Part shown: positions 19,686 to 27,740 of the stretch, one piece after another | Position numbering within the stretch: position 1 is the stretch's first letter | Layout: each line of letters opens with the position of its first letter | Assembly: GCF_009720825.1 (NCBI RefSeq) | Contig: NZ_WNKY01000035.1 | Coordinates: forward strand, 1-62,658 | Direction: 5' to 3' | Length of the DNA: 62,658 bases | Source of the DNA: Duganella radicis | GTDB lineage: Bacteria; Pseudomonadota; Gammaproteobacteria; Burkholderiales; Burkholderiaceae_D | The notes under the pieces: model-generated | Databases searched by the model: none | The model's input: the letters and a program-made list of their open reading frames with translations, nothing else | Told to the model about the DNA's origin: nothing | Position numbers and translations under genes: made by a program

Positions 19686-20003
19686 TTACTTGGCGATGAC
19701 GTGCTTGCGGGTCTGGGCGACGTCGAAGTCGGCTTCGGTTTCCAGCAGGGTGCCGTTTTTACGGGCTTCCAGGAACTCGGCTTGCACTTCGGCGCGGGTC
19801 TTGCCGACAGGTTGAACTTTGACCGATGCCAGCGCGCTGTTGGCCACGGTGTTCTGGGCGGCGGTGCTGGTGGCGGCAGCGGTGGTGGCGGCCGGCGTCG
19901 CGGTGGTTTGCGCGAAGGCGCTGGTGACGGTGGTAGCGGTGGCGGCGATCGCGAAAGCGACGGTAGCGGCGGCGGTCAGCAGGTGTTTGGTGGTGGTGCT
20001 CAT
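19686..20003 (-). CDS. DUF4148-type exported small protein
   Basis: This 105-residue protein has a signal peptide ending in TSAFAQ, an Ala/Thr-rich low-complexity part, and a C-terminal block KTRAEVQAEFLEARKNG typical of DUF4148 proteins, which are abundant in beta-proteobacteria. The function of the family is unknown. It is the first gene of the minus-strand efflux run and shares a short AT-rich promoter region with the plus-strand gene at 20156. Confidence 0.75.
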   Translation of the reverse strand: MSTTTKHLLTAAATVAFAIAATATTVTSAFAQTTATPAATTAAATSTAAQNTVANSALASVKVQPVGKTRAEVQAEFLEARKNGTLLETEADFDVAQTRKHVIAK

Positions 20004-20155
20004 GATGTTCTCCTTGGTTGATGGCTTAACTATAGAGATGAATATTACATTTGTAAAGTAAAAAATTCCTATGAGAACGATAGCCTTATGTGCGCTAGCA
20101 CACCGACGGGGTGTGGCGCATGGTGGTCCAATGGTTTTTTGATAAGGAGACAGTC

Positions 20156-20518
20156 ATGGCTGACAGTACCTTGGACCCGGACAACATCCCGGCAGGCAAC
20201 GACCGCACACTGGGACGCGGCCACGGCACGCGCGCGCTGGGGCCGAGCGACAACTCCGACAGCGGCAGTGATGTCGTGGGCGAACCGGATACCGAACTGG
20301 ATAGCGACACCGACGCCGAAGGCACCGGTGAGCGCGCCAGCGTGGACATGTCGGAAGCGGGCAGCGATATCGGCTTCGACCACGTCGAAGCGATTCCTGT
20401 GGTGGACGGCGAATTCCGCGAAGCGGTGCCGGAGCCGGATGACGACAATGTCGAGCGTGATGTGCCGCCGCAGCTGGCGCGTGTGGAGCGGCGCGACTGG
20501 TCGCGCACCAGCGGCTAG
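20156..20518 (+). CDS. acidic, probably disordered small protein, unknown
   Basis: This 120-residue protein is rich in Asp, Glu, Gly and Ser and has no hydrophobic segment. The ATG at 20156 has a strong ribosome binding site (AAGGAGA, 7 bases before). An upstream in-frame start at 20111 lacks one. No family was recognised with confidence. It is flanked by the efflux operon and a LysR gene, with 3 bases between its stop and the convergent LysR stop. Confidence 0.7.
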   Translation: MADSTLDPDNIPAGNDRTLGRGHGTRALGPSDNSDSGSDVVGEPDTELDSDTDAEGTGERASVDMSEAGSDIGFDHVEAIPVVDGEFREAVPEPDDDNVERDVPPQLARVERRDWSRTSG

Positions 20519-20521
20519 TTT

Positions 20522-21424
20522 TTAGCTGGCCACGCTCATCACATCCGACAGCCAGTCGACAAACACGCGCACGCGCGGCGACAACTGGCGCTGGTGCGGA
20601 TATAGCACCGACACCGGCATCGGGCGCGGGCGCCACTCCGCCAGCACCTCGCGGAAAGCGCCGCTGCGCAGTTCCTGTTCCACGTGATAGCGTGGCATCT
20701 GTACCAGTCCCAGATCGTTGGCGCAGCAGGCGGCGTAGGCTTCGGCGCTGCCGACCGACACGCTGCCCGGTAGGTGGATGCTGCGCTCCTCGCCATCGAC
20801 GATAAAATCAAACGGGAACATCTTGCCGGTGGCGGACGAGAAGAAATTCACCGCCCGGTGGCCCTGCGCGTGCAGGTCTTCCAGCGTGAGCGGCACGCCA
20901 TGCTGCTCGAAATAAGCGGCGCTGGCGCAAGTCACCTGCTGCAAGCTGGCGACGCGGCGGCCCACCATGCTGGAGTCGCGCAACTCGCCCACGCGCAGCA
21001 CGCAATCGACCCCATCGCGCACCAGATCGACCAGGCGGTCGCCCATGCCGATCTCCAGTTCAATCCGCGGATAGCGGACGAAGAATTCCTTCAGGCGCGG
21101 TAGCACATAATGCCGGGCCAGCGTGCCCTGCAAATCCACCCGCAGCTTGCCGCGCGGCGCCACGCCGCTGTTGCCGAAGCCGGCCTCGGTTTCCTCGACG
21201 TCGGCCAGAATGCGCACGCAGCGTTCGTAATACGCTTGCCCGTCCAGCGTGGTGCTGACGTGGCGCGTGGTTCGCTGCAACAGGCGCACGCCCAGGCGCG
21301 CCTCCAGCTGCTTGATGGTGTAGGTGGCCGTGGCGGCCGGTATCTGCAAATCTTCCGCCGCCTTGCTGAAACTGCCCAGTTCCACAATGCGGGTGAAGAT
21401 GCGCATGGCATTGAAGCGATCCAT
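20522..21424 (-). CDS. LysR-family transcriptional regulator
   Basis: This 300-residue LysR protein has the N-terminal helix-turn-helix MRIFTRIVELGSFSKAAEDL followed by QLEARLGVRLLQRTTRHVS, and a substrate-binding-like effector domain beginning at GKLRVDLQG. It belongs to the large AaeR/DmlR-like subgroup. Its start overlaps by one base the stop of the upstream aldo/keto reductase gene (TAATG), so both are co-transcribed. Confidence 0.92.
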   Translation of the reverse strand: MDRFNAMRIFTRIVELGSFSKAAEDLQIPAATATYTIKQLEARLGVRLLQRTTRHVSTTLDGQAYYERCVRILADVEETEAGFGNSGVAPRGKLRVDLQGTLARHYVLPRLKEFFVRYPRIELEIGMGDRLVDLVRDGVDCVLRVGELRDSSMVGRRVASLQQVTCASAAYFEQHGVPLTLEDLHAQGHRAVNFFSSATGKMFPFDFIVDGEERSIHLPGSVSVGSAEAYAACCANDLGLVQMPRYHVEQELRSGAFREVLAEWRPRPMPVSVLYPHQRQLSPRVRVFVDWLSDVMSVAS

Positions 21425-22464
21425 TATCGGTGCGACGACGATCCGGCCCAGAGATTGATCGCGCCTTCCTGCGCTTGCGCATCGATCTGCGCCAGCTCTT
21501 CCAGCGTGAAGCTCAGGTTCTTCAAGGCGGCCACGTTCTCGCGGATTTGCGCGGCGTTGCTGGCGCCGATCAATGTGGAGGTGACGCGCGGATCGCGCAG
21601 CACCCAGGCCAGCGCCATCTGCGCCAGCGTCTGGCCGCGCCGTTTGGCGATTTCATTCAGGCCGCGCACGCGCTCCAGATTGGCCTCGCTCAGGTGCGAC
21701 GGCAGCAGCGAGCCGCCGCCCGGACGATTGACGCGCGCATCGGCCGGCACGCCGTTCAGATATTTGTCGCTTAGGATGCCCTGCGCCAGCGCGGTGAAGG
21801 TGATGCAGCCGATGCCTTCCTTGCCCAGCGTATCGAGCAAACCCTCGGTCTCGATCCAGCGGTTCAGCATATTGTAGGAAGGCTGGTGGATCAGGCACGG
21901 CACCTTCCATTCCTTGAGCAGGCGCGCGGCTTCGGCGGTTTTCTCGGCCGAGTAGGACGACACGCCCACGTACAGCGCCTTGCCCTGATGGACCGCGTGC
22001 GCCAAGGCGCCCATGGTTTCCTCCAGCGGCGTATCGGGATCGAAGCGGTGGGAATAGAAGATATCGACGTAATCGAGACCCATGCGTTGCAGCGACTGAT
22101 CGAGGCTGGCCAGCACATACTTGCGCGAACCACCGCCCTGGCCGTAAGGGCCGGGCCACATATCCCAGCCGGCCTTGGTGGAGATGATCAGCTCATCGCG
22201 GTACGGCTTGAAATCCTGCTTGAAGTGGTGGCCGAAGTTGGACTCGGCGGAACCGTAGGGCGGGCCGTAGTTATTGGCGAGGTCGAAGTGGGTGATGCCC
22301 AGATCGAACGCGGTGCGCAGCATCTCGCGCTGCGAGGCCAGGTTGTTGGTGTCGCCAAAGTTATGCCACAAGCCGAGCGACATGGCCGGCAGCTTCAGGC
22401 CACTGCGGCCGCAGGTGCGGTACTGCATCTCATCATAGCGGTGCGGGGACGCGAGGTAGGTCAT
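21424..22464 (-). CDS. mgrA: aldo/keto reductase, L-glyceraldehyde-3-phosphate reductase type
   Basis: This 346-residue NADPH-dependent (beta/alpha)8 reductase has the catalytic Asp/Tyr region FDLANNYGPPYGSAE, the Lys in ISTKAGWDMWPGPYG and the His in DIFYSHRFDPDTPLEE, with the cofactor loop LIGASNAAQIREN. The GWDMWPGPYGQGGGSRKY segment is characteristic of the YghZ/Gpr subfamily, which detoxifies L-glyceraldehyde 3-phosphate and methylglyoxal. It is followed directly by a LysR gene. Confidence 0.9.
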   Translation of the reverse strand: MTYLASPHRYDEMQYRTCGRSGLKLPAMSLGLWHNFGDTNNLASQREMLRTAFDLGITHFDLANNYGPPYGSAESNFGHHFKQDFKPYRDELIISTKAGWDMWPGPYGQGGGSRKYVLASLDQSLQRMGLDYVDIFYSHRFDPDTPLEETMGALAHAVHQGKALYVGVSSYSAEKTAEAARLLKEWKVPCLIHQPSYNMLNRWIETEGLLDTLGKEGIGCITFTALAQGILSDKYLNGVPADARVNRPGGGSLLPSHLSEANLERVRGLNEIAKRRGQTLAQMALAWVLRDPRVTSTLIGASNAAQIRENVAALKNLSFTLEELAQIDAQAQEGAINLWAGSSSHR

Positions 22465-22550
22465 TAATCAGTCTCCATGTGAGGTTGGGCCCGACGATTA
22501 TAGCTGCGCTGCCGAAGATTCACAGGAGTGGGCATCTGCCACTTGCGTTG

Positions 22551-24695
22551 CTATGTGCCGGTCATTTTCTTGGGAATGTCCAGGTTGAGTTTTAGCTTGC
22601 TCTGATAAATCCCGATCCGCTTCTTGGCTCGTTCGATTACATCTTTGAAATGTAATATTTCAAAATAGGTTTCACCGAGCGATACGCGGGTATGCGGGTC
22701 TGTTAACGGAGTTGAATGGAACCATCCGTCCCCGGTTGGGAACGATGTCCAGCCGCTCAAGCGCAGCGGGTTGACGGTGTCGCCGATGAGATACCCATAG
22801 AATTTCTGGATCTTCCCACCAGATTTTGCCGCGAGCAGATGGGCATATTCCGTCAGATCGCCGATGTGCTCATCCATTGATACGCCGGGAGCCTTGAATT
22901 CGATAATGATTGCTGATCCTTCTTTGCTGAACAGGGCAATGTCCGGCCGTTTTGCCGCATTATCACCAGCTCGTTTTGCAAGCAGCTTCAGGAAACTGTC
23001 ATCGATATCGCTGTCGAAAGCCTTCGTTCCATCATCCCACTTAATGCTTGAAAGCGGAATATCAGAGGCGATGTAATCGTAGTAGTGGTACTCTTCGCTC
23101 AGGAGCCAGATATCATGGTCCACGCACTCCGTGCTGTCTTTACGCATTGGGAAGAAGATGCTGTGGATGATACGTTCATCTTTGCGGCGCAGAATGTCCG
23201 TGGCAGTTTGAGCCGGCAATTGTTTGCTGCATGCTAAATCCAAGACTTGAATGATCGCTGCGCGGCGTACGATCAGTTGCGACAGATTCGCCATGTCAAA
23301 ATTCTTGAGAGACGCAGTGTATTTCCAGGCCAGTTCGTTGATCTTCTTGCGGAACAGTTCACTGTCGGGCTCCGCCTGCATGATCTCCTGCTTCAGGTTG
23401 TAGATCTCCGCTGTTTCGTCCAGCACGCGCTCCTGGTACTTCTTCAGTACGCGTTGAGCGATCGAATACGCCGATTCACCATAGACGATGCGTGTCGACG
23501 TATCTTGCAGCATGTCTTCGCTGATACCGAATTGATCGATAACGTCCCTGAGAACTTCTTCCTTGCTCCAGTCGGCGGGCGCGACCATTTCATCAATTGC
23601 CTGATCGATAGCGTCATATATCGCGGAATAGGATAGCTTGCCAGACACGTACATATCGTTGGCCGGAATTTCATCAGGGATATTGTCGAAATCGTCGCGC
23701 TGCTCATTGACTTGTTGGTCCAGGTAGTCGCTTTCGATGAGCACGATATGGTGGAAGCCGCTGACTGGATTGTTTTGTTCGCTGCGTGTTCGTAAATATC
23801 GGGGTGTAATATCCTTGACGGGAGACGATTTTGCGCAGAAAGCGATTGCGTTCTTGGGCAGGCTGTAGCTGCTGGCCTCAAGGCGGTAATGAGAAAGTTT
23901 AAAGTCTTGATGTGTGCCGAGATTATTCCCTGTGAGCGGGTCGCGTTCTTCAACTTGGACCATGCGCTCCGCTGTCACCTCCGGCAGGTCGGAATGTTTG
24001 AGCGAGGCACGCTGCTCAGGAAATTTCCAATGGCGGCTGATGAAAGTAATCTCGAAGTCACCCAAGCGTTCATCCAGCCCGATCAGTCTTTGAAGGAAAG
24101 CGACGAGCATTTGATGCTTGAGATTCGACGCCGAAAAAATGCTGCTTAGCGCTTCATTACGTGCAATCCGGATTCGTACTGAATCCTTGAAGTTTTGAAG
24201 TCTGACGGTAGTGCCGATAGCGTCTTCGCTTCCGCTTGCCGTTTTGAAGTCCTCGGCGGTAATTTGCTTTTTCGGTTCAGCATACTGCATCACGCAGCGA
24301 ACGATGCCGCCGTCTTGACGGTAGGTGCTGTCTATCGCCAGGGATGAGAAGTGGTGGAAGTACTGTATGCGCCCGGCGCCTTTGCATTTCCCGATCCCCG
24401 ATATGGAAAGATCATCCTTGTAAGAGGTATCTTTTGTCAGGAAGGCCTCCAGCTGTTGCTCGCCAAGGCCGCAACCGTTGTCCAGACAGCGAACAGCGAG
24501 ATCTTCTTTGTCGTCAAGAATATCGGCCGGAGTGAAGTCGATGTCGATTTGAATCCGCATCGCCGGCGCGGAAGGATCACTGTGTTTTCGAATGAGATAA
24601 GAGTCGATGGCGTTGGAGATCAGCTCTTCGAAGACAACATAAGGGTTGTGACTGAGCTTCGTGTTCTTGATACTTCCCCTGATGTCCAGTGTCAT
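22551..24695 (-). CDS. GHKL-ATPase with C-terminal PD-(D/E)XK nuclease motif; defence candidate
   Basis: This 714-residue protein begins with a GHKL ATP-binding module. The N box is EELISNAIDSY with E24, N28 and D31, the G1 box is DNGCGLG with D72, and a Gly-rich lid GIGKCKGAGR lies near residue 100. The middle is helical with no recognised domain. Near residues 585-600 the segment RPDIALFSKEGSAIIIEFKA provides P-D, then E-x-K, a full PD-(D/E)XK nuclease motif. The pairing recalls bacterial MORC-like ATPases described with restriction systems. Base composition is visibly AT-richer than its neighbours: one 60-base line inside is 43% GC, against 63% in the adjacent reductase. It stands alone between mgrA and sodB, which suggests a transferred single-gene module. 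Confidence 0.75.
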   Translation of the reverse strand: MTLDIRGSIKNTKLSHNPYVVFEELISNAIDSYLIRKHSDPSAPAMRIQIDIDFTPADILDDKEDLAVRCLDNGCGLGEQQLEAFLTKDTSYKDDLSISGIGKCKGAGRIQYFHHFSSLAIDSTYRQDGGIVRCVMQYAEPKKQITAEDFKTASGSEDAIGTTVRLQNFKDSVRIRIARNEALSSIFSASNLKHQMLVAFLQRLIGLDERLGDFEITFISRHWKFPEQRASLKHSDLPEVTAERMVQVEERDPLTGNNLGTHQDFKLSHYRLEASSYSLPKNAIAFCAKSSPVKDITPRYLRTRSEQNNPVSGFHHIVLIESDYLDQQVNEQRDDFDNIPDEIPANDMYVSGKLSYSAIYDAIDQAIDEMVAPADWSKEEVLRDVIDQFGISEDMLQDTSTRIVYGESAYSIAQRVLKKYQERVLDETAEIYNLKQEIMQAEPDSELFRKKINELAWKYTASLKNFDMANLSQLIVRRAAIIQVLDLACSKQLPAQTATDILRRKDERIIHSIFFPMRKDSTECVDHDIWLLSEEYHYYDYIASDIPLSSIKWDDGTKAFDSDIDDSFLKLLAKRAGDNAAKRPDIALFSKEGSAIIIEFKAPGVSMDEHIGDLTEYAHLLAAKSGGKIQKFYGYLIGDTVNPLRLSGWTSFPTGDGWFHSTPLTDPHTRVSLGETYFEILHFKDVIERAKKRIGIYQSKLKLNLDIPKKMTGT

Positions 24696-24806
24696 TTTCT
24701 TCTCATTTTTGCTTTAGCTGCGCTTACACGATAAGTCGGAGATGGCCTTCGCCTTGAAAAGATATGCTAGCACGTTGATACGGCTTTGTCGTACATCAAA
24801 CGGGCG

Positions 24807-24830
24807 AAAAAAAGCCCGCCGGAGCGGGCT
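24807..24830 (-). terminator. Rho-independent terminator of sodB
   Basis: On the minus strand the stem AGCCCGC / GCGGGCT with loop TCCG is followed by a run of T residues. It lies 26 bases after the sodB stop. Confidence 0.9.
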
Positions 24831-24855
24831 TTCTGGCTTACGCTGCCGGGATCGC

Positions 24856-25434
24856 TCAGGCGAAGTTGGCGGCAGCGAAGTCCCAGTTGGCGAGCTTGAA
24901 GAAGGTCTCGATGAACTTGGGACGGGCGTTGCGGTAGTCGATGTAGTAAGCGTGTTCCCACAGGTCGATGGTGATCAGCGCTTTGGCATCGGTGGTCAGC
25001 GGGGTGGCGGCGTTCGAGGTGTTGACGATGTCCAGCGAACCGTCGGCTTTTTTCACCAGCCAGGTCCAGCTCGAACCGAAGTTGCCGACGGCCGACTTGG
25101 TGAACTCTTCCTTGAACTTGTCGAACGAGCCCCACTTGGCGTTGATGGCGTCGGCCAGCGCGCCGCTTGGTGCGCCTTTGCCGTTCGGGGTCAGGCTGTT
25201 CCAGAAGAAGGTGTGGTTCCAGATTTGCGCCGAGTTGTTGAAGATGCCGCCCGACGATTTCTTGATGATTTCTTCCAGCGACAGGTTTTCGAACTCGGTA
25301 CCTTTGATCAGGTTGTTCAGGTTGGTGACATACGTTTGGTGGTGCTTACCGTAGTGGTATTCCAGCGTTTCTTGCGAGATGGCAGGCGCCAGGGCGTCGA
25401 TGGCATATGGCAGAGGTGGCAGGGTATGTTCCAT
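24856..25434 (-). CDS. sodB: iron superoxide dismutase
   Basis: This 192-residue enzyme converts superoxide to hydrogen peroxide and oxygen in the cytoplasm. Metal ligands are H27 in EYHYGKHH, H74 in QIWNHTFFW, and the Asp and His of DLWEHAYYIDYRN. The Gln in SAQIWNH is the Fe-type position. The length is standard. It lies left of xseA, as in other beta-proteobacteria as far as I recall, but here a LacI/glucokinase pair separates them. A strong terminator follows. Confidence 0.96.
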   Translation of the reverse strand: MEHTLPPLPYAIDALAPAISQETLEYHYGKHHQTYVTNLNNLIKGTEFENLSLEEIIKKSSGGIFNNSAQIWNHTFFWNSLTPNGKGAPSGALADAINAKWGSFDKFKEEFTKSAVGNFGSSWTWLVKKADGSLDIVNTSNAATPLTTDAKALITIDLWEHAYYIDYRNARPKFIETFFKLANWDFAAANFA

Positions 25435-25541
25435 TGTTCTTCCTTTGTGTAGGTGTTAAAAATGTCGAAACGCCCACCATTGTAAAGCGGATGGGCGGCG
25501 ACCGCTGAAAAGGCAGGCTTTTTGTGTGGATACTATAGACG

Positions 25542-26561
25542 TCAACGTACCCGGCGCGTGGTTTCGCGCACGATCAGCTCCAGCGGCGGCACCTCGCCGC
25601 GCGCCTCCTCGCCGTTGATGATGCGAAGCAACGCCTGGGTGGCGATGCGGCCGATGTCGTACAGTGGCTGGCGGATGGTGGTCAGCGGCGGCGTGGTGTA
25701 GGACGAGCCGGGCAGATCGTCGAAGCCGACCAGCGAAATATCGTCCGGCACCCGGATGCCCTTGCGGTACAAGGCCAGCCGCGCGCCGTAGGCGCTCAGG
25801 TCGTTGGCGGCAAACACGGCGGTGAAGTTCTGGTGGGTATCGAACAGGCGGTTCATGGCCAGCATGCCGCTGGCCTCGTGGTAGTTGCCCTCGACGATCA
25901 GGTTCTCGTCCAGCGGAATGTTCGCCTCGTGCAGCGCGCGCTTGTAGCCGGCCAGGCGCTCGTCGGCGTCGCTGTTGTTGGACGGGCCGGAAATAAAGGC
26001 GATCTGGCGGTGGCCCAGCTCGATCAAATGGTGCACGGCCAGGTAGGCGCCGTATTCATTGTCCATCTTGAAGCCCAGCGCGCTGCGGGTTTGCAGCGCG
26101 CGGCCGGTGGAGACGATGGGGCGCTGGGCCGAGAATTTCAGCACCGTGTCGTCCGCCATGCGGCCCGACAGCAGGATGATGCCGTCGACCTTGCGCGCCA
26201 GCAGCAGGCGGATGCGGTCGGCTTCCTCTTCGGCGTTCCAGTGGCCGCTGACGATCACCGAGGCGAAGCCGGTGCCCTTGAGGCCGTCGTCCACGCCACG
26301 CAGCGTTTCGTCAAAGAACGGGGAGGAGATATCCTGCACCACGATGCCGATGGTCATGGAGCGGCCCTTTTTCAGGCCCTGCGCCATCTGGTTGGGCGCG
26401 AAATTCATCTGCTCGATGGCCGCCAGCACGGCCTGGCGCTTGTCGTCCGAGACCTTGGCGGTGCCGTTGAGAATACGTGACACCGTGCTCGGTGACACTC
26501 CCGCCTGGCGCGCAACATCCATCAGGGTCGATGGGCCGGAGGAGTGAGGTGTGTCTGCCAA
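25542..26561 (-). CDS. LacI-family transcriptional regulator
   Basis: The protein has 339 residues. The helix-turn-helix and hinge read TLMDVARQAGVSPSTVSRILNG, followed by a periplasmic-binding-like sugar domain (IGIVVQDISSPFFDETLRG, VFAANDLSAYGARLAL, SLVGFDDLPGSSYTTPPLTTIRQP). TTG at 26561 is preferred because AAAGGAAG lies just before it and the length is typical. ATG at 26630 would add 23 residues. It is divergent from the glucokinase-like gene. A 14-bp perfect palindrome and a second imperfect copy lie in the spacer, so it probably represses itself and that gene in response to a sugar or sugar phosphate. Confidence 0.9.
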   Translation of the reverse strand: MADTPHSSGPSTLMDVARQAGVSPSTVSRILNGTAKVSDDKRQAVLAAIEQMNFAPNQMAQGLKKGRSMTIGIVVQDISSPFFDETLRGVDDGLKGTGFASVIVSGHWNAEEEADRIRLLLARKVDGIILLSGRMADDTVLKFSAQRPIVSTGRALQTRSALGFKMDNEYGAYLAVHHLIELGHRQIAFISGPSNNSDADERLAGYKRALHEANIPLDENLIVEGNYHEASGMLAMNRLFDTHQNFTAVFAANDLSAYGARLALYRKGIRVPDDISLVGFDDLPGSSYTTPPLTTIRQPLYDIGRIATQALLRIINGEEARGEVPPLELIVRETTRRVR

Positions 26562-26586
26562 GGTACTTCCTTTATCGATGTAGTTC

Positions 26587-26600
26587 TGAAAACCTTTTCG
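26587..26600. promoter_or_regulatory. second, imperfect LacI-type operator
   Basis: TGAAAACCTTTTCG resembles the perfect palindrome at 26670-26683 and differs at the centre and last base. The two centres are 83 bp apart, close to eight helical turns, as expected for DNA looping. Confidence 0.45.
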
Positions 26601-26669
26601 CCGAAGGTTACCATAAAACTTAAGGTGCATTGACTTTCCGCTGCCGAGGGTATTTAATGAGTAGCCGCT

Positions 26670-26683
26670 TGAAAACGTTTTCA
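26670..26683. promoter_or_regulatory. LacI-type operator, perfect 14-bp palindrome
   Basis: TGAAAACGTTTTCA is fully symmetric with the central CG typical of LacI-family operators. It lies in the divergent spacer, 65 bases before the glucokinase-like start. Confidence 0.65.
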
Positions 26684-26699
26684 TGACATGCAATGTCAT
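26683..26699. promoter_or_regulatory. inverted repeat ATGACAT-GCA-ATGTCAT before the glucokinase-like gene
   Basis: Seven-base perfect arms with a 3-base spacer directly follow the LacI-type palindrome and share one base with it. It could be a second regulator site. The binding protein is unknown. Confidence 0.35.
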
Positions 26700-26747
26700 A
26701 TAATTCAAGTGCATGCGAGAACTACAAGAGACAGATCGGAAAGAGAC

Positions 26748-27740
26748 ATGAAACGCGACGCTTTTTCGCACCTCGCGCACGGCCCGCGCATTCTGGCCGA
26801 CATTGGCGGCAGCAGCGCCAGCTTCGGGCTGGAAACCGCGCCCAACCGGATCGAGGCGATCTGGGTGACCGAATGCCAGGCCTATCCGACGCTGGGCGCC
26901 GCGCTGGTGGCCTATCTGTCGCAGACGGCGACGGTGGCGGCGGGCGGCTACCAGGCGCGTTTCGCCGGCATCGCGATCGCCAATCCGATCGATGGCGATT
27001 GGGTGACCATGACCAACCATCACTGGTCGTTCTCGATCGAGGCGGTGTGTTCGCAATTCAGTCTGAAATCGCTGGTGGTGGTGAACGACTTCACCGCGCT
27101 GGCCAGCGCCTTGCCGTATCTGGCGCCGGAGCACAAGCACCAAATCGGCGGCGGCATCATCCGCAGCGGCGCCACCATCGGGCTGGTGGGGGCGGATGCG
27201 GGCCTGGGCGTATCCGGGCTGGTGCCGGCCGGCGACCGCTGGATCGCCATCGACAGCGAGGGCGGCCATGCCACCTTCGCGCCGATGAACGAGCGCGAGA
27301 TCGATATTTTGCGTTACGCGCGCCGTTATCACGAGCATGTGTCGAGCGAGCGGCTGGTGTCGGGCATCGGCATCTCGCTGGTGTACCGCGCCCTGTGCGA
27401 GCGCGCGCGTGTGGAGCCGCAGAATCTGAGCACCGCCGAAATCATGGACCGCGGCGTGCACCGGCTCGATCCGGTGTGCGAAGAAACCCTGCTGGCCTTC
27501 TGCGAAATGCTGGGCACCGTGGCGGGTAACGTCGCGCTGACCCTGGGCGCGAAAGGCGGCATCTACATCGGCGGCCGCATCGTGCTGAAAATGAGCGACT
27601 TCTTCGAACGTTCAGGCTTCCGCGCCCGCTTCGAGCAAAAGGGGCGTTTCTCCGACTACCTGGCCCACATTCCCACCTACGTCATCATCGAACAAAACCC
27701 CGTGCTGACCGGCATGTCGGCCATGCTGTCGGCCGCTTAG
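26748..27740 (+). CDS. glucokinase-family protein with divergent phosphate motifs
   Basis: This 330-residue protein aligns by pattern with bacterial glucokinases: VVNDFTALASALP, DSEGGHATFAP (EGGH sugar site) and LTLGAKGGIYIGGRIVLKM. Two ATP-phosphate motifs are altered. The usual DIGGTNAR reads DIGGSSAS, and the usual G-T-G-L-G loop reads GADAGLG. It may therefore be a weak or re-purposed kinase or a sensor. The ATG at 26748 was chosen over upstream starts because of the AAAGAG site before it. It is divergent from the LacI regulator and convergent with xseA, with stop codons overlapping by 3 bases. Confidence 0.8.
   Translation: MKRDAFSHLAHGPRILADIGGSSASFGLETAPNRIEAIWVTECQAYPTLGAALVAYLSQTATVAAGGYQARFAGIAIANPIDGDWVTMTNHHWSFSIEAVCSQFSLKSLVVVNDFTALASALPYLAPEHKHQIGGGIIRSGATIGLVGADAGLGVSGLVPAGDRWIAIDSEGGHATFAPMNEREIDILRYARRYHEHVSSERLVSGIGISLVYRALCERARVEPQNLSTAEIMDRGVHRLDPVCEETLLAFCEMLGTVAGNVALTLGAKGGIYIGGRIVLKMSDFFERSGFRARFEQKGRFSDYLAHIPTYVIIEQNPVLTGMSAMLSAA

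Noticed and set aside
22465..24855. GHKL-nuclease gene as part of a mobile element
   Set aside because: No integrase, direct repeats or tRNA fragment could be seen on either side. Only base composition and isolation suggest transfer.
25542..27461. A 639-residue protein formed by extending the LacI frame upstream
   Set aside because: The N-terminal 277 residues are the antisense of the glucokinase-like gene and have shadow-frame composition. The LacI domain starts at 26561 or at most 26630.
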